A DNA stretch of 64,000 nt, taken from assembly GCF_030411955.1 (NCBI RefSeq), contig NZ_JASNRA010000015.1:1-64000 (forward strand), in the 5' to 3' direction. The position numbers were made by a program, and so were the translations under genes. Positions 24,980-33,997 of the stretch are shown here, one piece after another. The notes under the pieces were generated by a model, which saw only the letters and a program-made list of their open reading frames with translations, did not search any database and had not been told where the DNA came from. Position 1 is the stretch's first letter; each line of letters opens with the position of its first letter. The DNA comes from Massilia sp. YIM B02443. Its GTDB lineage: Bacteria; Pseudomonadota; Gammaproteobacteria; Burkholderiales; Burkholderiaceae_D.

Positions 24980-26563
24980 ATGAACATCAGCGGCGAAATG
25001 ATCATCGGCCAGCGCATCGTGCGCGGCAGCGGCAAGGCCATCCACGCCTTCGATCCGGCACGCAAGCTTGACCTGGAGCCGGCCTTCGGCACCGCCACGC
25101 CGGAAGACCTGGCGCATGCCTGCCAGCTGGCCGATGCCGCCGTCGAGCCGTACCGCGCCCTGCCGCTGGAGCAGCGCGCGACCTTCCTGGAGACGATCGC
25201 CCAGCGCATCCTCGACCTGGGTCCGGCGCTGATCGAACGCGCGGCCCAGGAAAGCGGCCTGCCGGTTGCGCGCCTGGAAGGCGAACGCGGCCGCACCGTG
25301 AACCAGCTGCGCCTGTTCGCCAAGGTGGTGCGGGACGGTCACTTCCTGGAAGCGACGCTGGATTCGGCCCTGCCCGAGCGCACTCCTCCGCGTCCGGACC
25401 TGCGCATGCGCAAGATCCCGGTTGGCCCGGTTGCCGTGTTCGGCGCCAGCAACTTCCCGCTGGCGTTCTCGGTGGCGGGCGGCGATACCGCCTCGGCGCT
25501 GGCGGCCGGCTGCCCGGTGGTGGTCAAGGCCCATAACGCCCACCTCGGCACTTCGGAACTGGTGGGCAAGGCGATCCTGAAGGCAGCGCTCGATTGCGGC
25601 ATGCCGGAAGGCGTGTTCTCGCTGATCATCGGCGAAGGCAATCAGATTGGCGGCGACCTGGTCAGCCACCCGGCGATCCAGGCGGTCGGCTTTACCGGCT
25701 CGCGCGCCGGCGGCATCGCGCTGACCCAGATCGCGAACCGCCGCAAGCAGCCGATCCCCGTGTTCGCCGAGATGAGCAGCATCAATCCGGTCTACCTGCT
25801 GCCGGGCGCGCTGGCGCAAGGCGGCAGCAAGCTGGCCGGCGCCTTCGTCGATTCGCTGACGCTGGGCGTGGGCCAGTTCTGCACTAACCCGGGCCTCATG
25901 ATCGGCCTGGCCGGCGCGGAATTCGACGCCTTCCGCGACGCCGCCGCCACGGCGCTCGGCCTGAAAACCGCCGGCACCATGCTCACCGCCGGCATCCACC
26001 AGGCCTACACCGGCGCCATCGGCAAGCGCGCCGGCATCGAGGGCTTGACGCTGGTGGCGCGCGGCAGCGCCGAAGGTGCGGGTTGCGCGGCGCAGGCGGC
26101 GCTGTACCGGTGCGACGCGGCCACCTTCCTGGCCAATCCGGCGCTGGAAGAAGAGATCTTCGGGCCGGTGTCCTTGATGATCGCCTGCCGCGACCAGGAC
26201 GAGATCCTGGCCGTGACCCGTCACCTGGAAGGCCAGCTGACCGCCACCGTGCACGCGGTCGAGAGCGACCACGCGCTGGCCGGGGCCCTGCTGCCGCTGC
26301 TCGAACGCAAGGTCGGCCGCATCCTGTTCAACGGCTTCCCGACCGGCGTCGAAGTGTCGTACGCAATGGTGCACGGCGGCCCGTTCCCGGCCACCTCCGA
26401 CCCGCGCAGCACCTCGGTCGGCGCTACCGCGATCGAACGCTTCCTGCGTCCGGTGTGCTACCAGGACGTGCCGGCCGGCCTGCTGCCGGAGGCGCTCAAG
26501 GACGACAACCCGCTCGGCATCGTGCGCCTGATAGACGGCGAACTGAAGCTCGCGTCGAAGTAA
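24980..26563 (+). CDS. xylA: Alpha-ketoglutaric semialdehyde (2,5-dioxovalerate) dehydrogenase
   Basis: This 527-aa cytoplasmic aldehyde dehydrogenase catalyses the last step of oxidative pentose degradation: 2,5-dioxopentanoate to alpha-ketoglutarate with NAD(P)+. Motifs seen are the cofactor strand VAVFGASNFPLAFSVAGGD, the Glu segment VFAEMSSINPV and the catalytic Cys in GVGQFCTNPG. The N-terminal MIIGQRIVRGSGKAIHAFDP and the length of about 525 aa are typical of KGSADH rather than general ALDHs. The start at 24980 has AAGGAG 5 bases upstream; the open frame back to 24878 would run through the operator. It diverges from the GH74 operon and converges with the tyrosinase gene. It completes the Weimberg set with xylX-B-C-D on the other strand. 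The symbol follows Caulobacter usage and does not mean xylose isomerase, which is absent. Confidence 0.9.
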   Translation: MNISGEMIIGQRIVRGSGKAIHAFDPARKLDLEPAFGTATPEDLAHACQLADAAVEPYRALPLEQRATFLETIAQRILDLGPALIERAAQESGLPVARLEGERGRTVNQLRLFAKVVRDGHFLEATLDSALPERTPPRPDLRMRKIPVGPVAVFGASNFPLAFSVAGGDTASALAAGCPVVVKAHNAHLGTSELVGKAILKAALDCGMPEGVFSLIIGEGNQIGGDLVSHPAIQAVGFTGSRAGGIALTQIANRRKQPIPVFAEMSSINPVYLLPGALAQGGSKLAGAFVDSLTLGVGQFCTNPGLMIGLAGAEFDAFRDAAATALGLKTAGTMLTAGIHQAYTGAIGKRAGIEGLTLVARGSAEGAGCAAQAALYRCDAATFLANPALEEEIFGPVSLMIACRDQDEILAVTRHLEGQLTATVHAVESDHALAGALLPLLERKVGRILFNGFPTGVEVSYAMVHGGPFPATSDPRSTSVGATAIERFLRPVCYQDVPAGLLPEALKDDNPLGIVRLIDGELKLASK

Positions 26564-26570
26564 GCCAGCA

Positions 26571-28076
26571 TCACCGGCCGGCGCTTGACAATGCCGGCCC
26601 GGCGCCGCGCTGCCCATACCAGCCCTGCGGCTTCGACAGCTGCAGCGGCTGCACGGGTTGCGCATCGGCCGCAAGGTCGATGCGTAACTCGTCGACCCCG
26701 ATCGTCTGGCCGGCCGGCGGCCTGTCGCCGTCGACCCGCAGCCAGGACAGGGTCAGCTCGGAGAAATCCGTGGTCCCCTGGCGCGCCAGCAGGCCGGTGA
26801 TGTCGAACTCGACCTTGGCCGCGCCGTGGTGCGACGCCGCGGCGATCTGGAACGCGCCCACCGTGCCGACGAACCAGCGCTCGCGCGCGGCCTGGGCATC
26901 GACTGTGTCGGGCATGTTCACGTACAACGCATAGAAGAATCCCCCTCGTGCGGCGGCGGCGCTCTTGAGCACCGCCCTGTCGATCACTACCTTGATCGCG
27001 CCCCGGCTGTCTTTGCCCGTTTCCTTCCCGGATTCTTCGGCGGCGCGCGCCGCAACGACACGCGCCACCTGGGCCGCATCTTTCTTTTCCAGCTGTAGCC
27101 GGATCGACACCGATTGCTCGTCGAACAGCGGCTGCAGCACGCCGCCCAGCGAGCGCCGGCTTGCGCTGATGTGGCGTTTGGGCGCCGGCGGGAACGCCTT
27201 GAACGGCGGACGCTGCAAGGGCGCGATCCGCCTGGCGGAAGGCGCCGGCGGCAGGCTGGTCGGCACCGCGACATTGGCATAGTCGACGCCCATCCAGTTC
27301 GGGTCGAGCGTCTGGTAGCGCGGCATGCTCAGATCGGCGGAATAGACATTGTCGCCCGCCCAGTAGGGATCGCTGTTGGTGGGCGAATACGGCCAGGCGG
27401 AAAATGGAATCCCTTTGCCATCGGGATACGCCCAGGCATGCGTCAGGCGGTCGATGTTGCCGTGGTGCAGATAGAAGATCGGGTCCAGCGGCGACAGCAT
27501 GGTGCTCATCACGCCGCCAATCAGGTCGTGGATCGGATTGTGGACGTCCTCGAGCTTGGGCTCGAAGGCATTGACCGTGCCGTGCTGGAAATTGAAGACG
27601 CCGGGAGCGAACGGCGCCAGGTCGAGCGCGCTGTGCACGTTGGCGCTCATGCGCGGTACGTACAGGGGATTGGAGGACGCCGGATTGGTGAATTCGGCCG
27701 GCAGCGTGGCGTAGGAATAATAATCCCAGTACGGCACGTTCAGCTTGGGGTCGCCCGAGATCAGGCGCAGCTGCTGCTCGAAATAGAACAGGTAGCCGCG
27801 GTGCCAGGAGATGAAATACGGCGCGCCGTGCGGACACTGATGCAGGTGCACGTCGGCCCAGAACTGCAGCGACGAGCGGTCATTGGCGTTGGTGTTGGCG
27901 CGCATCGCCGCGATCGCGCTCAGGAACGGCCCGTACTGGGGCGTCAGCTTGAACTGCTGCCATTCGAGGCGCACCGGGAGGCCCGCCGCCTGCGCCAGGT
28001 TGGGCAAGCAAGCGGCAGCGGCTGCGCCCATGGCGGACTTGAGCAGCAAGCGCCGGTACTCGTTCTTGGTCGTCAT
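26571..28076 (-). CDS. Tyrosinase-type copper oxidase with Tat signal
   Basis: This 501-aa protein begins with a twin-arginine-like leader (RRLLLKSAMGAAAAAC to LAQA, about 8-30). The CuA ligands sit in DVHLHQCPHGAPYFISWHRG and the CuB ligands in HNPIHDLIGG and DPIFYLHHGNIDRL. A long C-terminal extension (about 300-500) contains a beta-rich region (FFYALYVNMPD, FDITGLLARQG) resembling the polyphenol-oxidase C-terminal domain. The enzyme should oxidise phenols to quinones outside the cytoplasm. AGAGGAC precedes the ATG. It follows xylH on the same strand after 156 bases and converges with the dehydrogenase gene 7 bases away. Its role in a sugar locus is unclear; phenolics bound to plant cell walls are a possible substrate. 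Confidence 0.88.
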   Translation of the reverse strand: MTTKNEYRRLLLKSAMGAAAAACLPNLAQAAGLPVRLEWQQFKLTPQYGPFLSAIAAMRANTNANDRSSLQFWADVHLHQCPHGAPYFISWHRGYLFYFEQQLRLISGDPKLNVPYWDYYSYATLPAEFTNPASSNPLYVPRMSANVHSALDLAPFAPGVFNFQHGTVNAFEPKLEDVHNPIHDLIGGVMSTMLSPLDPIFYLHHGNIDRLTHAWAYPDGKGIPFSAWPYSPTNSDPYWAGDNVYSADLSMPRYQTLDPNWMGVDYANVAVPTSLPPAPSARRIAPLQRPPFKAFPPAPKRHISASRRSLGGVLQPLFDEQSVSIRLQLEKKDAAQVARVVAARAAEESGKETGKDSRGAIKVVIDRAVLKSAAAARGGFFYALYVNMPDTVDAQAARERWFVGTVGAFQIAAASHHGAAKVEFDITGLLARQGTTDFSELTLSWLRVDGDRPPAGQTIGVDELRIDLAADAQPVQPLQLSKPQGWYGQRGAGPALSSAGR

Positions 28077-28086
28077 CTTGTCCTCT

Positions 28087-28117
28087 GAAAGAACACCGCC
28101 CCCGCAGGCGTTCTTTC
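28087..28117 (-). promoter_or_regulatory. Inverted repeat in the tyrosinase leader
   Basis: GAAAGAAC (28087-28094) and GTTCTTTC (28110-28117) are perfect 8-base arms around 15 GC-rich bases. They lie directly upstream of the AGAGGAC ribosome site. It could be an operator or an mRNA hairpin affecting translation of the tyrosinase gene. Confidence 0.4.
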
Positions 28118-28232
28118 GATTTTAAGAAGCCCTTGCGCATCGCGCGCAAGGATGAGTACCGGGTTTGCTAAAGATCAAACTAATGCAGAGACCGCCCTCA
28201 GCTGGCGTTGTGTGAAGCTGACGGATTGGCAA

Positions 28233-29375
28233 TCAGCGTGTGCTGCTGCGCGTCGCCACGTCGAGCCACACCGCCAGCGTCAGGATCAGGCCCTTGACGA
28301 TCATCTGCCAGTAGGCGTCGACGTCGAGCATCGACATGCCGTTGTCCAGGCTCGCCATCACCAGCGCCCCGACCAGCGCGCCGTGCACGGTGCCGGCGCC
28401 GCCGCGCATCGAGGTGCCGCCGATGAAGCAGGCCGCGATCACGTCCAGTTCGGCCGATACGCCGGCCGACGGCGAACCGGCCGCCAGGCGCGCGGTGTTG
28501 ATCAGGCCCGCCAATGCGCACATCAAGCCCATCAGGCCGAAGATCCACAACTTGACCGCCTTGACGTTGATGCCGGAAAGGCGGGTCGCTTCCATATTGC
28601 TGCCCACCGCGTAGATGCGGCGGCCGAACACGGTCTGGCGCGCGATGTAGCTGAACACGCCCAGCAGCACCAGCAACACCAGCACCGGCAGCGGAATGCC
28701 TTCGTAGCTGTTGAAGGTGGTGATCAAGCCATACAGCACGATGCCGGCCACGGCGACGCGCAACAGCGAGCGCCACACCGGCAGCACCGGCAGGTTGTGG
28801 CGCGCCTGGCTTACGCGCTGGCGCCAGGCCAGCACGCCGGCCAGCACGAACAGCGCGATGCCCAGCGCCGCGCCGAAGCTTGGTGGCAGGTAGGCCTGGC
28901 CCAGCTGCTCCATCTGCGGCGACACCGGGGCGATGGTGGCGCCATCCGTCAAGCCCAGCACCACGCCGCGGTAGGCCAGCATGCCCCCGAGGCCGACGAT
29001 GAACGAGGGGATGCCCGCGTACGCCGTCAGGAAGCCGTTGATAAAGCCGAGCATCAGGCCGGCGCCCAGCACCACCAGGATCGACAAGGGCAGCGGCATG
29101 CCGTGGGTGACGTCGAGCACCGCCGCCAGCCCGCCCAGCAGGCCAAGCAGCGATCCGATCGACAGGTCGATCTCGCCCGAGATGATGACGAACACCATGC
29201 CGCAGGCCAGGATGCCGGTGATCGACATCTGGCGCATCAGGTTCGAGAGGTTGCGCGCCGAGGTGAAGCCGCCGTCGGTCTTGATGTTAAAGAACAGCCA
29301 GATCAGGGCCACGGCGATCAGCAGCGCCAGGATCTTGTAATCGGTGAAGAGGCGTTTGAGAGTAGTCGTATTCAT
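28233..29375 (-). CDS. xylH: Xylose ABC transporter permease
   Basis: This 380-aa inner-membrane permease of the ribose/xylose (BPD_transp_2) family has about 10 hydrophobic segments, starting ILALLIAVALIWLFFNI. It carries the family segments SGEIDLSIGSLLGLLGGLAA and GAGTVHGALVGALVMASLDN. Length matches E. coli XylH (about 393 aa). It starts 12 bases after the xylG stop, so the two are co-translated from one mRNA. It forms the channel of the XylFGH importer for D-xylose released from xyloglucan or xylan. The assignment to xylose rather than ribose or arabinose rests on the XylF/XylG partners and the downstream pathway genes. Confidence 0.9.
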   Translation of the reverse strand: MNTTTLKRLFTDYKILALLIAVALIWLFFNIKTDGGFTSARNLSNLMRQMSITGILACGMVFVIISGEIDLSIGSLLGLLGGLAAVLDVTHGMPLPLSILVVLGAGLMLGFINGFLTAYAGIPSFIVGLGGMLAYRGVVLGLTDGATIAPVSPQMEQLGQAYLPPSFGAALGIALFVLAGVLAWRQRVSQARHNLPVLPVWRSLLRVAVAGIVLYGLITTFNSYEGIPLPVLVLLVLLGVFSYIARQTVFGRRIYAVGSNMEATRLSGINVKAVKLWIFGLMGLMCALAGLINTARLAAGSPSAGVSAELDVIAACFIGGTSMRGGAGTVHGALVGALVMASLDNGMSMLDVDAYWQMIVKGLILTLAVWLDVATRSSTR

Positions 29376-29387
29376 TGTCGTTCTTGG

Positions 29388-30926
29388 TTAGCCTGCGTTG
29401 GTGCGGTGTTGTCCGAGCGCCGCTGCCAGCACGGTCTCCTGGGTCAGTCCCTGGTTCTGGAATTCGCCGCGCAGCCTGCCCTCGCCCATCACCAGCACGC
29501 GGTCCGATACGCCCAGCACTTCCGAGAGTTCGGATGAGACCATGATGATGGCGATGCCCTGCGCCGCCAGTTCCAGCATCAATTTATAGATCTCGAACTT
29601 GGCGCCGACGTCGACGCCGCGGGTCGGTTCGTCCAGGATCAGGACTTTCGGTTGGGTGAGCAGCATCTTGGCCAGCACGGCTTTTTGCTGGTTGCCGCCC
29701 GAGAGCGCGGTGATCGGCAGTGCCGGCGTGGCGGTCTTCAGCGCCAGGCGGCGGATCTGCTCCTGGACGTCGCGTCCCTCTTCGCCGTCGTCGATGCGGG
29801 TCAGGTGCGCATAGCGGCCCAGCACCGACAGCGTGATGTTCTCGCCCACCGACAGGTCGCGCACGATGCCGTGGTGCTTGCGGTCTTCCGGCACCAGCGC
29901 GAAGCCGTTGCGGATCGCCTTCAGCGGTTCGCCGTTGTCGACCCGCCGGCCGTCGAGCCAGACTTCGCCCGTGTGCCTGCCGGGGTAGGAGCCGAAGATC
30001 GCCGTCACCAGCTCGGTGCGGCCGGCGCCGACGATGCCGGCGACGCCGAGGATCTCGCCGCGCCGCAGCTGGAACGAGACGTCGTCGACTTTCTTGCGCT
30101 GCGGCTGGTCCGGGTCGTAGCAGGTGATGTGGCGCGCTTCCATCACCACCTCGCCTACTTCGTGCGGCAGCGACGGATACAGCTGATTGAGTTCGCGCCC
30201 GCACATCTGGGCGATGATGCGGTCGACGCTCATCTCGGGCATCGGCGTGGTGGCGATGTGCTTGCCGTCGCGGATCACGACGATGGTGTCGCAGATGGCG
30301 GCGACTTCTTCCAGCTTGTGCGAGATGTAGACGCAGGCCACGCCCCTGGCTTTCAGGTCGCGGATGATCTCGAGCAGCACGGCGATCTCGGACGCCGTGA
30401 GCGAGGCCGACGGCTCGTCCAGGATCAGCAGGCGCGCATTCTTGTTCAGCGCCTTGCCGATCTCGATCAGCTGCTGGTGGCCGCCGCCGTAATTCTTGAC
30501 CGGCAGCACCACGTTCACGTCCGGCAGCTTCAGTTCGCGCAGGATCTCTTCGGCGCGCCGGTTCATGGCGTGGTAGTCGAGGCGCCCTCCGGGCAGCGTG
30601 ATCTCGTTCCCGAGGAAGATGTTCTCGGCCACGGTCAGCTCGGGCACCAGCATCAGTTCCTGGTGGATGATGATGATGCCGGCGTCCTCGGTCTCGCGCA
30701 CCGAGCGTGCGCGGAGCAGCCGGCCGTCGAACACGATCTCGCCATCCCAGCTGCCGTGCGGGTAGACCGCCGACAGCACTTTCATCAGGGTCGACTTGCC
30801 GGCGCCGTTCTCGCCGCACAGGCCGATGCACTCACCCGGGCGGATCGCCAGGTCGATGCCGTCCAGCGCGGGCACCCCGTTGAATCGCTTGGCGATTCCT
30901 TTCATTTCAAGCAGATAGCCGGACAT
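29388..30926 (-). CDS. xylG: Xylose ABC transporter ATP-binding protein
   Basis: This 512-aa protein has two tandem ABC domains, as in all sugar CUT2 systems. The first has Walker [11 protein letters not shown], signature-like [15 protein letters not shown] and Walker [12 protein letters not shown]. The second has the degenerate Walker [11 protein letters not shown] usual for CUT2 proteins, signature [13 protein letters not shown] and Walker [13 protein letters not shown]. It powers XylH and takes xylose from XylF. It begins 151 bases after the xylF stop; that gap carries hairpins and short repeats, and xylH follows after 12 bases. The start at 30926 gives the expected [16 protein letters not shown]-terminus. 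Confidence 0.92.
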   Translation of the reverse strand: MSGYLLEMKGIAKRFNGVPALDGIDLAIRPGECIGLCGENGAGKSTLMKVLSAVYPHGSWDGEIVFDGRLLRARSVRETEDAGIIIIHQELMLVPELTVAENIFLGNEITLPGGRLDYHAMNRRAEEILRELKLPDVNVVLPVKNYGGGHQQLIEIGKALNKNARLLILDEPSASLTASEIAVLLEIIRDLKARGVACVYISHKLEEVAAICDTIVVIRDGKHIATTPMPEMSVDRIIAQMCGRELNQLYPSLPHEVGEVVMEARHITCYDPDQPQRKKVDDVSFQLRRGEILGVAGIVGAGRTELVTAIFGSYPGRHTGEVWLDGRRVDNGEPLKAIRNGFALVPEDRKHHGIVRDLSVGENITLSVLGRYAHLTRIDDGEEGRDVQEQIRRLALKTATPALPITALSGGNQQKAVLAKMLLTQPKVLILDEPTRGVDVGAKFEIYKLMLELAAQGIAIIMVSSELSEVLGVSDRVLVMGEGRLRGEFQNQGLTQETVLAAALGQHRTNAG

Positions 30927-31077
30927 TCAGGTACTCGCTACACGTGTTGAAAACTGCGTGTTGAAAAACTGCGTTGGAAACTGCGGACATGGCACTGGCC
31001 GCCGGAGGCGTTCGACGCCTCCGGTACCCGGTCGCATGTATTGTCCGCGGCCTGCTCGCGCAGGCCTCAACAGGAGC
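30927..31077 (-). promoter_or_regulatory. Intercistronic hairpins and short tandem repeats between xylF and xylG
   Basis: Reading along the plus strand, three imperfect copies of TTGAAAACTGCG lie at about 30947-30985. A perfect 9-base stem CCGGAGGCG/CGCCTCCGG with loop TTCGA is at 31002-31024. A 7-base stem GGCCTGC/GCAGGCC is at 31049-31066. No T run follows on the minus strand. Such hairpins after a binding-protein gene commonly stabilise its mRNA and lower expression of the ATPase and permease; that role is inferred here. Confidence 0.5.
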
Positions 31078-32082
31078 TTACTTGCCAGCCAGCTGGGACT
31101 GGGTGTAGAACCCGTCCTTGACCAGCATGTCGACGTTCTGCTTGTTCAGCAGGATCGGTTTGAGCAGCATGGTGTTGACTTGCTTGAAGCCGTTGTTCAG
31201 CTGCGCGTTGAAGGCCGGCTTCTCGTTGCGGACCAGCTGCACCGACAGTTGCGCGGCGCTGGTGGCGATCTGCTTGAGCGGCTTGTAGACCGTCATGGCC
31301 TGGGTGCCGGCGATCACGCGGCGCACGGCGGCAAGATCCGCATCCTGGCCCGAGACCGGCACCTTGCCGGCCAGCTTCTGCGAAGCCAGCGCCTGGATCG
31401 CGCCGCCGGCGGTGGCGTCGTTCGACGCGACCACGGCGTCGATCCTGTTGCCGTTGGCGGTCAGCGCGTTCTCGACGATCGACATCGCTTCCGACGCGCT
31501 CCAGTCCTTCACCCACTGCTGGCCGACCACCTTGATGTCGCCCTTGTCGACCAGGGGCTTGAGCACCTTGAGCTGGCCTTCGCGCAGCATCTTGGCGTTG
31601 TTGTCGGTCGGCGCGCCGCCCAGCAGGTAGTAGTTGCCCTTCGGTTTGAGGGCGACGATCGACTGCGCCTGCAGCTCGCCCACGGCCTTGTTGTCGAACG
31701 AGATGTAGGCGTCGACGTCGGCGTTCAGGATCAGGCGGTCGTACGAGACCACCTTGATCTTGGCCTTCTTCGCTTCGCGCACCGCGTTGTTCAGCACCGT
31801 GGCGTTGTAGGGCACGATCACCAGCACGTCGACGCCGCGCGAGATCAGGTTCTCGATCTGGGCGATCTGGCGCTGCTCGCTGGCGTCGGCGGACTGCACG
31901 AAGACCTTGGCGCCGAGTTTTTCGGCAGCCTGGGTGAAGTAGTCGCGGTCGCGGGTCCAGCGCTCCAGGCGCAGGTCGTCGATCGAAAAGCCGATCTTGG
32001 GATTCTTGGCGTCGGCAATCGCGGCGCCGCTGCCGAACAGCATGGCGCAACCGAGGCCGATGGCGGTGATGATCTTTTTCAT
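31078..32082 (-). CDS. xylF: D-xylose-binding periplasmic protein
   Basis: This 334-aa protein has a signal peptide (1-23, MKKIITAIGLG to AAIA). The mature protein is a type-I periplasmic sugar-binding fold beginning KIGFSIDDLRLERW, with DYFTQAAEKLGAKVFVQSAD, VDVLVIVPYN and VSYDRLI. Aromatic and Asp contacts of XylF (ERWxRDRD, SYDRL, GQDAD) are present. GGAGACACGTAGC precedes the ATG at 32082; the open frame starting at 32151 has no ribosome site. The gene is followed by xylG and xylH. A palindrome ACTGTT-N7-AACAGT lies about 90 bases upstream, just after the xylD stop, suggesting a separate promoter in addition to any read-through from the xylX operon. Confidence 0.93.
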   Translation of the reverse strand: MKKIITAIGLGCAMLFGSGAAIADAKNPKIGFSIDDLRLERWTRDRDYFTQAAEKLGAKVFVQSADASEQRQIAQIENLISRGVDVLVIVPYNATVLNNAVREAKKAKIKVVSYDRLILNADVDAYISFDNKAVGELQAQSIVALKPKGNYYLLGGAPTDNNAKMLREGQLKVLKPLVDKGDIKVVGQQWVKDWSASEAMSIVENALTANGNRIDAVVASNDATAGGAIQALASQKLAGKVPVSGQDADLAAVRRVIAGTQAMTVYKPLKQIATSAAQLSVQLVRNEKPAFNAQLNNGFKQVNTMLLKPILLNKQNVDMLVKDGFYTQSQLAGK

Positions 32083-32168
32083 GCTACGTGTCTCCTTTAT
32101 TGTCGGCTGCGCGGCTTCGCGCCATGCAGCCTGTATTGCTATTTTGCTCAAAAAACCGTGGCAGCGCT

Positions 32169-32187
32169 ACTGTTCAGTAGTAACAGT
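32169..32187 (-). promoter_or_regulatory. Inverted repeat upstream of xylF
   Basis: ACTGTTCAGTAGTAACAGT has perfect 6-base arms and sits between the xylD stop (32196) and the xylF start (32082). It is not CG-centred like the other LacI-type sites and lacks the T run of a terminator. It may be an operator for a separate xylF promoter. Confidence 0.4.
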
Positions 32188-32195
32188 CGATCCGT

Positions 32196-33977
32196 TTAGT
32201 GGTTATGGCGTGGCACGACGTCGCGCACGCCGCGGTACGGCAAGGCCAGTTCCATGCAGGCGCCGGTGTGCAGCTGGCCGACGGTGGCGCGATAGATCTC
32301 CTGCCACGGCGTCTGGCTGGCCGGGATCTCGGGCGGGCCGTCCTTCTTGCGCGCTTCCAGTTCACCGTCCGCCAGCAGCACGTTGCAGCTGCCGGTGTTG
32401 AGGTCGACCCGCACCACGTCGCCGGTGCGCAGGTACGCCAGGTTGCCGCCGGCCGCGCTTTCGGGCGAGGCGTTCAGGATCGACGGGCTGTCCGAGGTGC
32501 CGGACTGGCGGCCGTCGCCCAGCGTCGGCAGTGCGTTCACGCCGGCCTTGATCAGGTGATCGGGCGGCTGCATGTTGACCACTTCGGCCGACCCGGGCCA
32601 GCCGATCGGGCCCGAACCGCGGATCACCAGCATGGTGCGCTCGTCGATGTTCAGCGACGGGTCGTTGATGCGGTGGTGGTAATCGTCCGAGCCGTCGAAC
32701 ACGACGACTTTGCACTCGAAGCAGTTTTCGGCCCCGGGCGTGGACAGGTAGCGTTCGCGGAAGGCCTGCGAAATGACGCTGGTCTTCATGATCGCGAAAT
32801 CGAACAGGTTACCCTTCAGGACCAGGAAACCGCCGTATTCCTTGAGCGGTTCGGCGAACGGGCGGATCATCTCGCGATCCGTGCTTTCGCGGCCGGTCAG
32901 GTTCTCGTTCATCCAGCGCCCGGTGACCGTGGGACGCTGGGAACGCAGCAGGCCGGCCTGCTCCAGCTCCCACATCACGGCCGGCACGCCGCCGGCGCGG
33001 TGGAAGCGCTCGCCCAGGTATTTGCCGGCCGGCTGCATGTTCAGCAGCAGCGGCACCTTGAAGCCGTATTTCATCCAGTCGTCCGGCGTGATCTCGACGC
33101 CGGCGTGGCGCGCCATGGCGACGATGTGCGGCTGCGCGTTGCTCGAGCCGCCGATCGCGGCGTTGACCACGATCGCGTCCAGGAAGGCCTCGCGCGTGAG
33201 GATGGTCGAGGGGCGCAGGTCCTCGAACGCCATCTCGACGATGCGCCGGCCGGTGTCATACGCCATCTGGCCGCGTTCGCGGTATGGCGCGGGGATTGCC
33301 GAGCAGCCGGTGAGCGACATGCCCAGCGCTTCGGCGACGGCGTTCATGGTGGACGCGGTGCCCATCGTGTTGCAGTGGCCGGCCGACGGCGCCGAGGCGG
33401 TGGCGATGTCGAGGAATTTCTGTTCGTCGATGGTGCCGGCGGCGAGCTTGCGGCGCGCGCGCCAGATCGCGGTGCCGGAGCCGACCAGTTCACCTTCGAA
33501 CCAGCCGTCCAGCATCGGGCCGCCGGACAGCACGATCGCCGGGATGTCGACCGTGGCGGCGGCCATCAGCTGGGCCGGGGTGGTCTTGTCGCAGCCGGTG
33601 GTCATCACCACCGCGTCGATCGGGTAGCCGTGCAGGATCTCGACCAGGCCCAGATACGCCAGGTTGCGGTCGAGCGCCGCGGTCGGGCGGCGGCAGTTCT
33701 CGAAGATCGGGTGCAGCGGGAATTCCATCGGGATGCCGCCGGCGTCGCGGATGCCGTCGCGCACGCGCTTGGCCAGCTCCAGGTGGATGCGGTTGCACGG
33801 CGCGATGTCGCTGCCGCTCTGGGCGATGCCGATGATCGGTTTGCCGGACTGCAGTTCGCTTGGTGTGATCCCGTAGTTCATGAAGCGCTCGAGGTACAGC
33901 GCGGTCATGTCGATCCGGTCCGGGTTGTCGAACCACTCCTGCGAGCGGAAGCGGCGCTTGACGATGGGGTTGCTCAT
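32196..33977 (-). CDS. xylD: D-xylonate dehydratase (IlvD/Edd family)
   Basis: This 593-aa cytoplasmic Fe-S dehydratase converts D-xylonate to 2-keto-3-deoxy-D-xylonate, the third step of the Weimberg pathway. Cluster-ligand Cys are visible in SDIAPCNRIHLE, MTTGCDKTTPAQLM and PSAGHCNTMGTASTMN. The last motif and the length match Caulobacter XylD (about 591 aa) rather than IlvD. The start at 33977 (MSNPIVKRRFRSQEWF) was chosen because upstream frame is the shadow of xylC. It lies 20 bases after the xylC stop. The Pro-Cys in the first motif and the SxxGGxxNA region (AIGGSSNAQPH) support an active enzyme. L-arabonate dehydratase is a close relative; context favours xylonate. Confidence 0.92.
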   Translation of the reverse strand: MSNPIVKRRFRSQEWFDNPDRIDMTALYLERFMNYGITPSELQSGKPIIGIAQSGSDIAPCNRIHLELAKRVRDGIRDAGGIPMEFPLHPIFENCRRPTAALDRNLAYLGLVEILHGYPIDAVVMTTGCDKTTPAQLMAAATVDIPAIVLSGGPMLDGWFEGELVGSGTAIWRARRKLAAGTIDEQKFLDIATASAPSAGHCNTMGTASTMNAVAEALGMSLTGCSAIPAPYRERGQMAYDTGRRIVEMAFEDLRPSTILTREAFLDAIVVNAAIGGSSNAQPHIVAMARHAGVEITPDDWMKYGFKVPLLLNMQPAGKYLGERFHRAGGVPAVMWELEQAGLLRSQRPTVTGRWMNENLTGRESTDREMIRPFAEPLKEYGGFLVLKGNLFDFAIMKTSVISQAFRERYLSTPGAENCFECKVVVFDGSDDYHHRINDPSLNIDERTMLVIRGSGPIGWPGSAEVVNMQPPDHLIKAGVNALPTLGDGRQSGTSDSPSILNASPESAAGGNLAYLRTGDVVRVDLNTGSCNVLLADGELEARKKDGPPEIPASQTPWQEIYRATVGQLHTGACMELALPYRGVRDVVPRHNH

Positions 33978-33997
33978 GCTGGTTCTCTTGGTGATGT

